Source: Cytobacillus citreus
GTDB taxonomy: Bacteria > Bacillota > Bacilli > Bacillales > Cytobacillaceae
Assembly: GCF_018343665.1 (NCBI RefSeq)
Contig: NZ_JAGYPM010000007.1
Location: 62,001-126,000 of the forward strand
Reading direction: 5' to 3'
DNA length: 64,000 bases
The position numbers and the translations under genes were made by a program. Positions 1 through 8,050 of this stretch are shown one piece after another. The notes under the pieces were generated by a model. It saw nothing but the letters and a program-made list of their open reading frames with translations, was not told where the DNA came from and did not search any database. Each line of letters opens with the position of its first letter. Position 1 is the stretch's first letter.

Positions 1-232
1 TTAATTCCGCCCTTGGATCTAGTTCCTCATAAAGAATATTTAGCATTGACCAATGAGCGTCATTTACAACCACCTCTGTTGCTCCCGCTTCAAATGCTCC
101 TTCAATTGCGGCATTAACATCCATCGTCATTAGTTTTCTAAATTGGTCAAAATACTTCCCTGAATGATGCATCTCCTCCGAATTAACAACCCCGGATATT
201 CCCTCTCCATCTGCTACAATATATATCTTCAT
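1..232 (-). CDS. dppA: D-aminopeptidase, DppA (M55) family, N-terminal part only
   Basis: The reading frame runs off the left edge; only the first 77 codons are present. It begins MKIYIVADGEGISGVV, the metal-binding N-terminus of M55 zinc D-aminopeptidases (DxEGISG type, here DGEGISG), and continues with an EAGATEVVVNDAH segment, also typical of DppA, where the Asp and His help bind the dinuclear zinc site. Family members remove N-terminal D-alanine from peptides and probably act on cell-wall peptides. The ATG at 232 is preceded by GGAGGAAACAG. It follows a polar amino-acid ABC transporter on the same strand with a gap of about 100 bp, so transport of amino acids or cell-wall peptide products may be linked, but that is inference. 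Confidence 0.85.
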   Translation of the reverse strand, partial: MKIYIVADGEGISGVVNSEEMHHSGKYFDQFRKLMTMDVNAAIEGAFEAGATEVVVNDAHWSMLNILYEELDPRAEL

Positions 233-332
233 CTGTTTCCTCCGAATCTAGAAATCTTCTTTTTTACATCGATGATTAAAAAATGTCGAAAAAAATCCCC
301 CATACTTTTAAGGATAAGAGGAATGTTTAATT

Positions 333-1073
333 TTATAAAACTTTGCTTAAAAACTCTCTTGTCCGATCCATCTTTGGATTGCTAAAAATGTCTTTCGGAT
401 TGCCTCTTTCAACAATTTTTCCATCATGCATATAAATCAGTTCATCTCCAACTTCCCGTGCAAAGCCCATCTCATGCGTAACAACAACCATTGTCATTCC
501 TTCACTTGCTAACTGCTTCATTGTTATAAGCACCTCACCAACAAGTTCAGGATCAAGAGCTGATGTTGGCTCATCAAATAACATTACATCTGGCTTCATA
601 GCCAAAGAACGTGCAATTGCAACCCTTTGTTTCTGCCCCCCAGAAAGCTTAGAAGGGTATTCATCACGCTTATCAACTAAACCTACCTTATTTAGCAATT
701 CCATTGCTTCTTCAACCGCTTGACTTTTCTGTATCTTTTTAACCTTAACAGGAGCTTCTATCACATTTTCTAGAACGGTTTTATGTGGGAAAAGGTTAAA
801 ATGTTGAAAAACCATACCAACCCGTTCCCTCACTTTATTCAAGTTATGTGTTTTCGGATCAATTTTGTTGCCATCAAAGATAATATCACCTTCATCTTTT
901 ATTTCCAAAAAATTCATACATCTTAAAAGAGTACTTTTTCCTGATCCGCTTGCACCTATTAAAACTACTACTTCACTCTCTTTAACCGTCATATCAATAT
1001 CTTTTAACACATGTAAATTCCCAAATGATTTATTAAGTTTTACAACTTTTATGATTTCTTTCTTATTGTCCAT
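333..1073 (-). CDS. Polar amino acid ABC transporter, ATP-binding protein
   Basis: A 246-residue ATPase of the GlnQ/ArtM/TcyN family that powers import of a polar amino acid. Walker [10 protein letters not shown] is at residues 40-48, the Q-loop Gln at 90, the signature LSGGQ at 143-147, Walker B MLFDEP near 164-169 and the switch His at 200; all are intact. The start is supported by TAGGAGGCTACC just before the ATG. It is the third gene of a binding protein-permease-ATPase operon, 9 bp after the permease stop. Substrate cannot be told from the ATPase. Confidence 0.93.
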   Translation of the reverse strand: MDNKKEIIKVVKLNKSFGNLHVLKDIDMTVKESEVVVLIGASGSGKSTLLRCMNFLEIKDEGDIIFDGNKIDPKTHNLNKVRERVGMVFQHFNLFPHKTVLENVIEAPVKVKKIQKSQAVEEAMELLNKVGLVDKRDEYPSKLSGGQKQRVAIARSLAMKPDVMLFDEPTSALDPELVGEVLITMKQLASEGMTMVVVTHEMGFAREVGDELIYMHDGKIVERGNPKDIFSNPKMDRTREFLSKVL

Positions 1074-1082
1074 GGTAGCCTC

Positions 1083-1754
1083 CTAATCACTTACAGCCAA
1101 TCTCCATTCAATCCTATTAACCAATTTAGTAAATATATAGACAATTAATAGGTAGTAAACACCTACAACCAATAAATAAGTCATGAAGTCAAAATGAACG
1201 GAGCCTTCAAGTTTAGCAACACCAAATAATTCCTGCATCCCTATAAATGAAGCCAAAGAAGAATCTTTCAAACCAATGATAAACTGGTTGCCAAATGACG
1301 GAATAGCCCGTCTAAACGCCTGAGGCAAAATAATTCTTCTCATTGTTAACCAATGTCCCATGCCCAGGGATTTTCCAGCTTCCATTTGTCCTTTATCTAT
1401 TGACTCAATTGCTCCACGAATAATTTCTGTCAAGTATGCACCTAAATGAAATGCAAGAGCCAATGTGACTGCCAAAAAATTTGGTATGAGAATAAGGCTA
1501 GTTAATCCATAAAACAATATAAATATCTGCACAACGAGTGGGGTGCCCCGTACAATCCATACATAAAAGTCAACTATCATTACTAATGGTTTTATCTTTG
1601 TAACTTTTAAAAAGGCAAAAAATAAACCAAATGCAAGACCAATGACAAATGCAAGTATAGAAATTTCTAGAGTCAATACCAGTGCTTTTATAAACAGGTC
1701 AAATGTTCCTATTAATACATCAAAGAAATGCAGTAACGAGCTCAAACTTTTCAC
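1083..1754 (-). CDS. Polar amino acid ABC transporter, permease
   Basis: A 223-residue inner-membrane permease of the HisM/GlnP type with about five hydrophobic segments. The conserved cytoplasmic EAA loop (around GQMEAGKSLGMG) touches the ATPase. The longest frame opens with GTG at 1754, but GAGGAG directly abuts that codon; a TTG three codons later (1745) has better spacing, so the true start may be 1745. Gene order binding protein-permease-ATPase on the minus strand supports one transcription unit. The substrate is not determined. Confidence 0.9.
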   Translation of the reverse strand: MKSLSSLLHFFDVLIGTFDLFIKALVLTLEISILAFVIGLAFGLFFAFLKVTKIKPLVMIVDFYVWIVRGTPLVVQIFILFYGLTSLILIPNFLAVTLALAFHLGAYLTEIIRGAIESIDKGQMEAGKSLGMGHWLTMRRIILPQAFRRAIPSFGNQFIIGLKDSSLASFIGMQELFGVAKLEGSVHFDFMTYLLVVGVYYLLIVYIFTKLVNRIEWRLAVSD

Positions 1755-1778
1755 TCCTCAAGTTATTAAATGGCAGCA

Positions 1779-2576
1779 CTACTCAGGTTGGGTAATATCT
1801 ATTCCAAGCCATTCTAATGAAAGCTCTTTTAATTTCCCGCTTGATTTTAATTGAGCTAAAGCATCATTGATCGCTTCCAATAATTTATCATTTCCCTTTT
1901 TTATTACGATAGCTTGCTCTGTTGTATCTAATCTGTCGCCGGCTATTAGCTTTAGTCCATTTTCAATAGACGTCTTCCCCATGATTTCATCCGTAATTCC
2001 TGCATCTCCATGTCCATCAGCAACAGCCTGTAATGCTCTTAAATCATCATCATAGAAGTCAAATTTATCTGTATACATTTTAGCGTATTCTCTATAAACA
2101 GTGCTTCTATCAAACGCAACTTTTTTACCCTTCAAATCCTCAGCACTTTTAATACCAGTATCTGGTCTAGAAAAAATCATTGGTCCTGAATAATAGTATG
2201 GCTGAGAGAAGTTAACTTGTTTTTTTCGTTCTTGAGTAATTGTATGACTCGCAATAGCAATATCATATCGCCCTTCTTGGATACCTATGATGTGACCCTG
2301 AAATTCAGCTTTTTCCAGCTTTAGCTCCAATCCTAAGATCTTCGCAATTTCTTTTCCAACCGCAATGTCATATCCTACCATTTCTCCATTTTCCATATAG
2401 TTAAATGGTTTATATCCCCCTGTGGAAACAAGTGTTAAGGTTCCAGGTCTTATTAATTCGTAATTTGAACCAGCATTGTCACCCTTCGACTGATTCCCGC
2501 TTTGCTGAGACCCACAGGCTGCTAACAAAAAGATGACTGCAAATAGTATTGCAATGGTGCTCATATGCTTTTTCAT
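1779..2576 (-). CDS. Amino acid ABC transporter substrate-binding lipoprotein
   Basis: A 265-residue extracellular solute-binding protein (SBP family 3). A signal peptide ends in the lipobox LLAAC, with lipidated Cys at residue 21, so it is tethered to the outer face of the membrane. The mature part has the usual features: GGYKPFNYMENGEMVGYDI near the start, an EGRYDIAIA segment, and the hinge region near KGKKVAFDRSTVYREY. A polar side of the ligand pocket fits a polar amino acid such as cystine or glutamine; the exact ligand is not readable. First gene of the operon; AAGGGGGG lies just upstream of the ATG. Confidence 0.92.
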   Translation of the reverse strand: MKKHMSTIAILFAVIFLLAACGSQQSGNQSKGDNAGSNYELIRPGTLTLVSTGGYKPFNYMENGEMVGYDIAVGKEIAKILGLELKLEKAEFQGHIIGIQEGRYDIAIASHTITQERKKQVNFSQPYYYSGPMIFSRPDTGIKSAEDLKGKKVAFDRSTVYREYAKMYTDKFDFYDDDLRALQAVADGHGDAGITDEIMGKTSIENGLKLIAGDRLDTTEQAIVIKKGNDKLLEAINDALAQLKSSGKLKELSLEWLGIDITQPE

Positions 2577-2695
2577 TATTTTTCCCCCCTTAGAAATTTC
2601 GTATTGTCAAAACTTTTAAATTTAATAGGCTTACAGCGGCTGTTTTTTGTGTTTTATGACAACCTATGATTGAATCAGAAAATATATACGTAATA

Positions 2696-2738
2696 AAAAG
2701 CCGTAAAGTCTTAATATCACTTAGACTTTACGGCTTTT
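2696..2738. terminator. Bidirectional intrinsic terminator
   Basis: A 15-bp perfect inverted repeat (AAAAGCCGTAAAGTC and its complement around a 12-nt loop), with T/A runs on both sides. It can end transcription from the plus side and stop read-through from the ADH remnant on the minus side. Confidence 0.8.
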
Positions 2739-2747
2739 ATGATCCCT

Positions 2748-2972
2748 CTACTCTTTAATAACCTCATATAATTTCTTCATATCCTCTCTCCCCAATATCT
2801 TAGGTACAGGAAAAAGCGGATTCGCTTCCTTCAATGCTCGTTCAATCATTAAAGGAATATCTTTATCTTTTATACCACTCACTTTCTTTGGAATTTCCAT
2901 GCTTTCATTTAATTTTTTTATTGCTTCAATAAAATGTGCTGCTTTTTGTTGCTCACTTTCACCGTGCGCCAA
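2748..2972 (-). pseudogene. 3' remnant of an iron-containing alcohol dehydrogenase gene
   Basis: The frame encodes only the last 74 residues or so of a class III (iron-dependent) alcohol dehydrogenase. The segment IEAIKKLNESMEIPKKVSGI followed by ALKEANPLFPVPKILGRED is the typical C-terminal helical tail of the family. The first 300 residues, including the NAD and iron sites, are absent, and a stop lies shortly upstream in frame. The apparent Met start (2972) sits inside the conserved region and has no ribosome binding site. No function expected. Confidence 0.75.
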
Positions 2973-3215
2973 TCCCGACCAAGTCAGCTAATTAAAAGAA
3001 TGCTCCTTTTTCAATGCCCATTCCCCCTTAGCAAATACAATGCTACACATTTTTCAAATGCTGAATTTTCCGAAAACCCCCCTTTCCTGTATCAAATACT
3101 CTCCTCTTCCCATGGTAATCTTAACGCACCAATAGTATAGTAGGTTATATCACTCACCTACTGTCTTAGCTATTAGAAAGACTAAGGAAAATACATATAT
3201 AGGGGGATATCTCAT

Positions 3216-3986
3216 ATGGATCCTCATGAAAAAAAGGAAAATGAAGGTCATTTCGATGAACCAGCTTTGGAAGATTTTTTACCAAATGAAGAAGATGAGT
3301 TATTAAAAGAACAGCAGAAAAAACGAAATTCCTTCGTGAAAAAAGTGGTTATTATCGTTCTAGCCTTTTCTTTGGTTATCAGTATGATTCAAATATGGCC
3401 ACAAATCTTCAATATTTCCTCTATCCATTTTTTACAAAAGTCAGCTGAGCTTTCAAAACAAGATGACATTCAAAAATATAAAGAGGCGGTTGTTACGATA
3501 CAAGATACATATTCAAAAGGAACTGGGTTTAACATCTCTGAAAGCGGATTAATCATAACAAATCATCATGTTGTTGACGACATGTATCCAATAACGGTTG
3601 TATTTCCAAACGGGGAAATATTTAATGCGAATATTATTCACTCTGAATCTGAATTAGATCTTGCCTTCTTACAGATTGAGGGGGAAAATTTGCCGTCTCT
3701 TTCTTTAAGCAAACCTAATCTATGGCAAGTTAACGACCAAATTTATGTGATAGGAAATCCACTTTTTCACAATCAAATTGCGAACGAAGGAAAGATATTA
3801 GCTGGCTCAGAGAAAAACGGTGTTCTAAAGCTGAGTGCTCCAATTTACAAAGGAAACAGTGGAAGTCCTGTTATCAGTGTAAACGGGGATGTCATTGGGG
3901 TTGTCTACGCAAAATCAACGACAGATCAATCCGGATTTGCGATTCCAATCGAAAAAATATTAGAGAGATTACCATATGGTTATTAA
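3216..3986 (+). CDS. Membrane-anchored trypsin-like serine protease without PDZ domain
   Basis: A 256-residue protein with an acidic cytoplasmic N-terminus, one membrane segment at about residues 43-62, then an extracellular trypsin-like fold. The catalytic triad is visible: His118 in TNHHVV, Asp148 in ELDLAFL and Ser215 in GNSGSPV. The architecture is that of Bacillus HtrA-like proteases, but the C-terminal PDZ domain is missing: the protein ends right after the last beta strands (GFAIPIEKIL). AGGGGGATATCTC precedes the ATG. It stands alone between two terminators and probably takes part in envelope quality control; the specific target is unknown. Confidence 0.85.
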   Translation: MDPHEKKENEGHFDEPALEDFLPNEEDELLKEQQKKRNSFVKKVVIIVLAFSLVISMIQIWPQIFNISSIHFLQKSAELSKQDDIQKYKEAVVTIQDTYSKGTGFNISESGLIITNHHVVDDMYPITVVFPNGEIFNANIIHSESELDLAFLQIEGENLPSLSLSKPNLWQVNDQIYVIGNPLFHNQIANEGKILAGSEKNGVLKLSAPIYKGNSGSPVISVNGDVIGVVYAKSTTDQSGFAIPIEKILERLPYGY

Positions 3987-4186
3987 ATCGGCTTATCGGA
4001 AATAAGTGCGGAAAGTGGGTTAAATAACCCTCAGCATTACTTCAAAAAGGGAAGGGCACGTTTATCACTTATTCGTTACCACTAATCGGTTAAATGAACC
4101 ATTTCTCCACTCCCAACAAGGTTCATTGGGTTTGTTATAAATATGCAACTTAATATGTCAACATAATCAGTGAAGTTTTATCAAAA

Positions 4187-4230
4187 AAATACCTGCCCAC
4201 CGAATCATCGTGGAACAGGTATTTTTTTTC
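4187..4230. terminator. Intrinsic terminator
   Basis: Inverted repeat AATACCTG...CAGGTATT followed by a run of eight T, with an A-run on the other side. It separates the plus-strand protease gene from the convergent minus-strand YdjM-like gene and probably serves both. Confidence 0.8.
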
Positions 4231-4274
4231 ATATTCCCGCCATATTCGACCATTATTAAAAATATCGATATCTC

Positions 4275-4901
4275 TTATAACTCCTTTTTCGAAAACGGCA
4301 AAAACAATTTTACCCCTCTCTTGTTAAATGGAAGGAGCTTCATGTCTGCAATCAAGTGACTGGCATACCCCAGAAGACAAGTCATAGATACCCCATCAAG
4401 CTGAACTGATTTTTCGAACTGAAAAGCTATGTATCCGAAAAAGAGAATTCCAATTATGGAATGGGTATAACTTCTATGTGAGACAAAGGAAGCTATGATT
4501 ATATAAATTCCTAGCAGCCATATCCAACTTTCATGAAATGACAAGCCTCCAACAACCACCCCAATCCCTGTAATTGTTAGCATTCTCCTTTGTGTTAAAA
4601 ATGTAGAAATAATGATAATACCAATACCAAGTCCAATTCCAAACCATTTATCCATTCCAACTCTAGTAAAATAGCTATACAAGATCATTAGTACTGCAAT
4701 AAACTGAACGACGGATCGTATTAACTTGTGGGATACCGTAACTTTGTTACTTAGCTTTCCATTGATGTCCAGATCAGGAATCAAACCTGATATAGCACCT
4801 AAGCCTACTAGAATCATTGTTTCGGTTGGATTTGTTTGTAACAGGTTTGCTGTTACTAAGCCTGTTGCTGCTCCGATGACTGTATGTGATGTGCCGTTCA
4901 A
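4275..4901 (-). CDS. YdjM-like membrane-bound metal-dependent hydrolase family protein
   Basis: A 208-residue multi-pass membrane protein of the LexA-regulated YdjM / metal-dependent hydrolase family. It starts with the diagnostic NGTSHTVIGAATGL (histidine near the N-terminus). It also has the GLIPDLDINGKLSNK motif with conserved Asp residues, the HRSYTHSIIG motif and a late SHLIADMKLLPFNKRG motif; these His/Asp residues are thought to bind a metal. The family is poorly characterised. The frame starts at TTG 4901, preceded by CAGGTGAAATTCA. No operon partner: the neighbour at 5083 is divergent. Confidence 0.82.
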   Translation of the reverse strand: MNGTSHTVIGAATGLVTANLLQTNPTETMILVGLGAISGLIPDLDINGKLSNKVTVSHKLIRSVVQFIAVLMILYSYFTRVGMDKWFGIGLGIGIIIISTFLTQRRMLTITGIGVVVGGLSFHESWIWLLGIYIIIASFVSHRSYTHSIIGILFFGYIAFQFEKSVQLDGVSMTCLLGYASHLIADMKLLPFNKRGVKLFLPFSKKEL

Positions 4902-5009
4902 TGAATTTCACCTGTTTCTATTAATATGTATATACTTTGATTCAAGCATTATTTATTACGAAAGATCATCTTTATGAATCAAAAAAAGTTGGATACGTTT
5001 CTGCCATGT

Positions 5010-5026
5010 TAACCAATAATTGGTTA
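5010..5026. promoter_or_regulatory. Perfect 8-1-8 palindrome in a divergent promoter region
   Basis: TAACCAAT-A-ATTGGTTA lies between the divergent starts at 4901 and 5083. Its size and symmetry are those of a dimeric repressor operator (MarR/TetR-like), but no matching regulator gene is adjacent. Confidence 0.45.
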
Positions 5027-5082
5027 GCAAACAAAAAAACGGTGATACTATAAGTAAACAGTCTACATAATTGGGGGTTTTT

Positions 5083-5307
5083 ATGATTAAGTCCTACATC
5101 AACATGGAGTTTGAAATGAAAAGCTGTTTTATGCCCAACATAAGCAATTCAGAATCATTAAAGGTTTTAGATGTTACAGATTGCAGTGTTGTCATCCAAA
5201 TGAATAATCCGGATTGCAGGGGAGTTTTTCCTTCAGACACCTTTCAATATTGGATTAGAAAAGGATCACTTATTCCAATTAATGAAAATGAAAAGAAAAC
5301 ATCATAA
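5083..5307 (+). CDS. Small protein of unknown function
   Basis: A 74-residue protein starting MIKSYINMEFEMKSC. The ATG at 5083 is chosen because TTGGGGG sits 5 bases upstream; a longer frame from TTG would overlap that site. It contains three Cys residues (one near each third of the chain), a central VLDVTDCSVVIQMNN beta-like stretch and a DTFQYWIRKGSLIP segment; no membrane segment or signal peptide. I do not recognise the family. Followed 30 bp later by a terminator, so it is probably monocistronic. Confidence 0.6.
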   Translation: MIKSYINMEFEMKSCFMPNISNSESLKVLDVTDCSVVIQMNNPDCRGVFPSDTFQYWIRKGSLIPINENEKKTS

Positions 5308-5337
5308 TATGAAAGCGCCATAAAACGATAATAAATA

Positions 5338-5380
5338 ATGCCTGATCTCCGATGATTAAGCGTAGTGGAGATCAGGCATA
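5338..5380. terminator. Intrinsic terminator
   Basis: A 13-bp perfect stem ATGCCTGATCTCC/GGAGATCAGGCAT with a 17-nt loop. It lies between the converging genes ending at 5307 (plus) and 5429 (minus). Confidence 0.75.
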
Positions 5381-5428
5381 AAAAGCTCGTGGCTTTTCGG
5401 CTAATATTCATACCTTTATTGCATGACA

Positions 5429-5917
5429 TTATTTTTTGAAGATGATAGCAATTATTTCGTCCATCGACTTTCCGCTTTCTACTTCAAAAGTACCTGGACG
5501 CAGATCATTGGACAATCCTCTCTTTTCAACTTCATTAAAAAATTCTTTAGCACTTTTAATGATGTGTGCCTGTTCAAGAGCTCTCCCGACATCTATGCTA
5601 GTCATTCCTGATGTCACTGTCAGCATTGTCCGGTATACTATTTTTTCGTTTGTATTTTCATCTTTATTCTCATTTGGTTTTTCTTTCACATCATTTTTTT
5701 CTTTTTTCGCAGCTGCAAGCTGTTCATTCCACTCTTCATCCGTGTGGATAACATAGCCTTCCGAAGTTAGCATGTTTTTCATCTCGTCAACTGTAGGTTT
5801 TTCAACTATTTTTTGAGTGCTCGCTGCTTTATTAGGGCCAGCGAAATAGACAGCACCACATACACTTGCTGAAACAATGAGTCCTGCGGCAAAGCTGCGC
5901 ATCCAATTAGCTTTCAT
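5429..5917 (-). CDS. Membrane-anchored protein with MltG/YceG-like LysM subdomain
   Basis: A 162-residue protein with a short basic N-terminus, one membrane segment (about residues 6-24), an acidic/Lys-rich linker of about 50 residues and a C-terminal domain of about 75 residues. That domain (VTSGMTSIDVGRALEQAHII then LRPGTFEVESGKSMDEIIAII) matches the LysM-like subdomain that precedes the catalytic part of endolytic transglycosylase MltG. The catalytic domain is absent, so a peptidoglycan-binding or scaffolding role is more likely than cleavage. Start 5917 is preferred over 5938 because GGAG lies 10-13 bases upstream of it. Overlaps the preceding gene by 11 bp, so the two are co-translated. 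Confidence 0.7.
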   Translation of the reverse strand: MKANWMRSFAAGLIVSASVCGAVYFAGPNKAASTQKIVEKPTVDEMKNMLTSEGYVIHTDEEWNEQLAAAKKEKNDVKEKPNENKDENTNEKIVYRTMLTVTSGMTSIDVGRALEQAHIIKSAKEFFNEVEKRGLSNDLRPGTFEVESGKSMDEIIAIIFKK

Positions 5918-6293
5918 TGGCAACTTTGCTCCTTTCATCCTTCGTTTTTATGTATGGAGCCAGTATGTGCTCAACTTCTTCTTTAGTCAGCTGGTTTTTA
6001 GTAGAAATACTTTCAAATGAGTATCCGCGTCTATGCATATCAAGCATCTCTCGCAATAAGAGCCTTTGCTCTTTGCTATCAGCTTGAATACCTGCTTCTC
6101 GGGCTGCAATTTCAGCATCTAGCTCGAAGTTCCTAATTTGCTGTTGTAGCTGATCTATATCATCTTTAAAAGAAAAGGTAAGCTGATCTAACTGTTGCTC
6201 TAATCTCGTTGATGATTGCCCTGTTTTATAAAACGACAAAATGAGCAGTGAAACTGCTGCAATGAACAAAATGGCTAACGCCCATTCCATCAT
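5907..6293 (-). CDS. Membrane-anchored coiled-coil protein with C-terminal helix-turn-helix-like segment
   Basis: A 128-residue protein: a membrane segment at residues 3-22, a predicted coiled coil at about 28-65 rich in Gln/Leu/Asp, and a short C-terminal domain (LLLREMLDMHRRGYSFESIS, then LTKEEVEHIL) that resembles a helix-turn-helix. This layout recalls the DUF6115/SwrB group of Bacillus membrane proteins, but the match is by layout only. It is the first gene of a two-gene unit with the LysM-subdomain protein that follows, suggesting both work at the membrane or cell wall. Confidence 0.6.
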   Translation of the reverse strand: MMEWALAILFIAAVSLLILSFYKTGQSSTRLEQQLDQLTFSFKDDIDQLQQQIRNFELDAEIAAREAGIQADSKEQRLLLREMLDMHRRGYSFESISTKNQLTKEEVEHILAPYIKTKDERSKVANES

Positions 6294-6299
6294 TCTATG

Positions 6300-6840
6300 C
6301 CCCCTTTACTAAATCTATTAACATACATTTTATTATTATACAGGAAGTAAACGAGAATTCTATTTAAAACAAAAAAACAGATCATTAGTCTTATGTTTAT
6401 GAAAAATATAAATGTCTAATGGAGGTGTCTAAATAATATTTTAATTGTTTTCCTAGGTAATATAACCTAACCTTAACAGGAAGGATATTCCAATTAACCA
6501 AGATAGAAGCCCCGTTCGATTCTAAAGGTTTCCGCTAACTAATGTTTAATGTAACGGAGAGGCTAATAAAGCTTTTCTTTCGAAATTTTAGTTGCTTGAT
6601 TGTTTTTTTCCTCAGACCAAGAAATGCACGCCCATAAAAGATGTCCAAAAGCTATAATAGCATGTCATTTTCGTGAAATATTTTAATCGATTAAGCTTTA
6701 TTTCAGCTGGTGTTGTGTATATCAGTATAAAGAAATGATGTTCCAACAAGCCATAGTTTACATAATGTTTCTACTAATATAAAATAAGTTGTGTAATTTG
6801 GCTCTTGAAACCCTTGGTTGAGTTAGGTAGAATTGAAAAA
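6300..6840. other. Long intergenic stretch, no gene recognised
   Basis: About 540 bp with many stops in all frames and no ribosome binding site followed by a usable frame. AT-rich, without obvious hairpins. It opens an approximately 1.7-kb region of decayed sequence that reaches to the glycerophosphodiesterase gene. Confidence 0.5.
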
Positions 6841-6841
6841 A

Positions 6842-6997
6842 CTCGTTTAGAGGATTAACACTTTTGCAACGTAAAGGGGACTGTTTTGACTCTATCTTCT
6901 TAGAAAAAAACCTTGTTTAGAGGATTAAAATTTCAATGTTCCTGTTCCAATGCCGTGCCAGACGATAGAAATATAAAAGTCTCGTATAGAGGATTAA
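6842..6997 (+). repeat. Three direct repeats of CTCGTTTAGAGGATTAA about 70 bp apart
   Basis: The 17-mer CTCGTTTAGAGGATTAA begins at 6842. Near-identical copies begin at 6912 (CTTGTTTAGAGGATTAA) and 6981 (CTCGTATAGAGGATTAA), so the period is 70 then 69 bp. An A-rich stretch, often with TAGAA, precedes each. The 50 bp between copies share no similarity. The layout is that of a short degenerate repeat-spacer array, but the conserved part is shorter than normal CRISPR repeats and no cas gene is present. A fourth copy lies at 10821. Confidence 0.6.
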
Positions 6998-7032
6998 AAA
7001 TTCACAGAACATGTCAATATACAGAAAATAAA

Positions 7033-7075
7033 AAAAGCTGATTTTCTACATATAGTAGATAATCAGCTTCTTTTT
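7033..7075. terminator. Terminator-like hairpin
   Basis: AAGCTGATTTTCTAC pairs with GTAGATAATCAGCTT (one mismatch region) and is followed by TTTTTATT. It ends the repeat-bearing segment, so that segment may be transcribed from the plus strand. Confidence 0.6.
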
Positions 7076-7329
7076 ATTGTGTATTAGTCTTTTTCAGTTC
7101 CCTCTTTAAAACGGATTAATAGGCAGATAATATTTAAATGATAGTCTATAGCTTTCTACAAAACTTCGGTATTGAATGATATGAGAGAAAAAAATGCTGC
7201 CAGATCCATCACTTTTAGCAACATTTGTCATCTTATCACATTTGGCATATCCCCCAGAAATGGTTAAAAGATTACCCAATTATTTATGACGAACCAAAAC
7301 CAAAAACTTACATTAAACATTATTTTGAA

Positions 7330-7480
7330 ATACGATATTTTCGGTCCATTCATTTTAAAAGAAAGAGTGTTGCGATGTCTGCAATTAGTTGCGAAGAAAT
7401 AAGCGTTATCCTTGGTCTCCACATAACCAATGAACCAGCCATTTATATTTTTGTTATTTACCCTGCCTGTACCCGTTATT
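7330..7480 (-). pseudogene. Remnant of a BlaR1 / class D beta-lactamase penicillin-binding domain
   Basis: Reading the minus strand from about 7480 gives [20 protein letters not shown] then [12 protein letters not shown]. The TGTG is the KTG-type motif of penicillin-binding enzymes, and GWFIGYVE...YFFATN is the strand after it in BlaR1 sensors and class D beta-lactamases. A stop sits just before the motif, and the downstream codons lose all similarity. Only about 40 residues of a roughly 250-residue domain remain. Confidence 0.7.
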
Positions 7481-7499
7481 TATTTATGTAAGGTGTTTC

Positions 7500-7660
7500 T
7501 TATTTCCCTGTTTCACGAAATTGCTTAATCCGTTCACCAATTTCGTCGCGAACACGTTGGAACTCGGACCACTCTTTACCGGCTGGGTCATCGAATCCCC
7601 AATGTTCACGCTTTACATGTGGTGGTGTCATCTGGCATTTGTCAGCTGCATCTCCACATA
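7500..7660 (-). pseudogene. arsC: 3' remnant of arsenate reductase gene arsC
   Basis: The minus strand encodes [20 protein letters not shown] followed by [20 protein letters not shown] and a short tail ending ETGK-stop. This is the last third of thioredoxin-coupled ArsC, including the second redox cysteines (CGDA and the Cys after DK). A stop codon lies just upstream and the first 80 or so residues with the CX5R active site are gone. No start signal remains. It sits next to the beta-lactam-sensor remnant on the same strand. Confidence 0.8.
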
Positions 7661-7934
7661 TAGTTTAGCATTTACACCTGCACCAAGAAGATATCCTAGC
7701 CTCCCAGGTCAATCATCAATTATAAGTGATCATATGTGTCCTCTTTTGATATTCCTATAAAGACTTTTTCATATTAGCAACTTAGTCTTATTGTTACTCT
7801 TTTCTTTTAATTCCAATATTATTGCTACAAATATACTTAATTCGACATATTAACTAAATATTAATAACATTCGAATCAATTCTTAATAATTGTTTCTTAT
7901 AATTTTAGTTAAATAATTAAAGGAGGAGAAATAA

Positions 7935-7973
7935 TTGACAGAAAAAGAAACTAATCATTTTACAGACAAATAA
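7935..7973 (+). CDS. Possible 12-codon leader peptide with strong ribosome binding site
   Basis: AAAGGAGGAG is followed, at good spacing, by TTG and a frame of 12 codons (TEKETNHFTDK after the start) before TAA. Promoter-like TATAAT lies about 40 bp upstream. It ends 78 bp before the glycerophosphodiesterase start. It could be a leader peptide or the surviving start of a lost gene; I cannot tell which. Confidence 0.3.
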   Translation: MTEKETNHFTDK

Positions 7974-8050
7974 TAAAAATTAATCTCCTATTTACACCAT
8001 ATGTGTAGTGTAAAGATGTACATAATTTTTAAAGAATGGGAAGTGTAAAA

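Noticed and set aside
6842-6997. Bona fide CRISPR array
   Set aside because: Only three repeats with 17 shared bases and 52-base spacers; no cas genes; repeat half-symmetry is absent. Kept as an unexplained repeat instead.
7225-7491. 88-codon plus-strand frame
   Set aside because: It is the antisense reading of the beta-lactam-sensor remnant; the minus strand carries the recognisable motifs.
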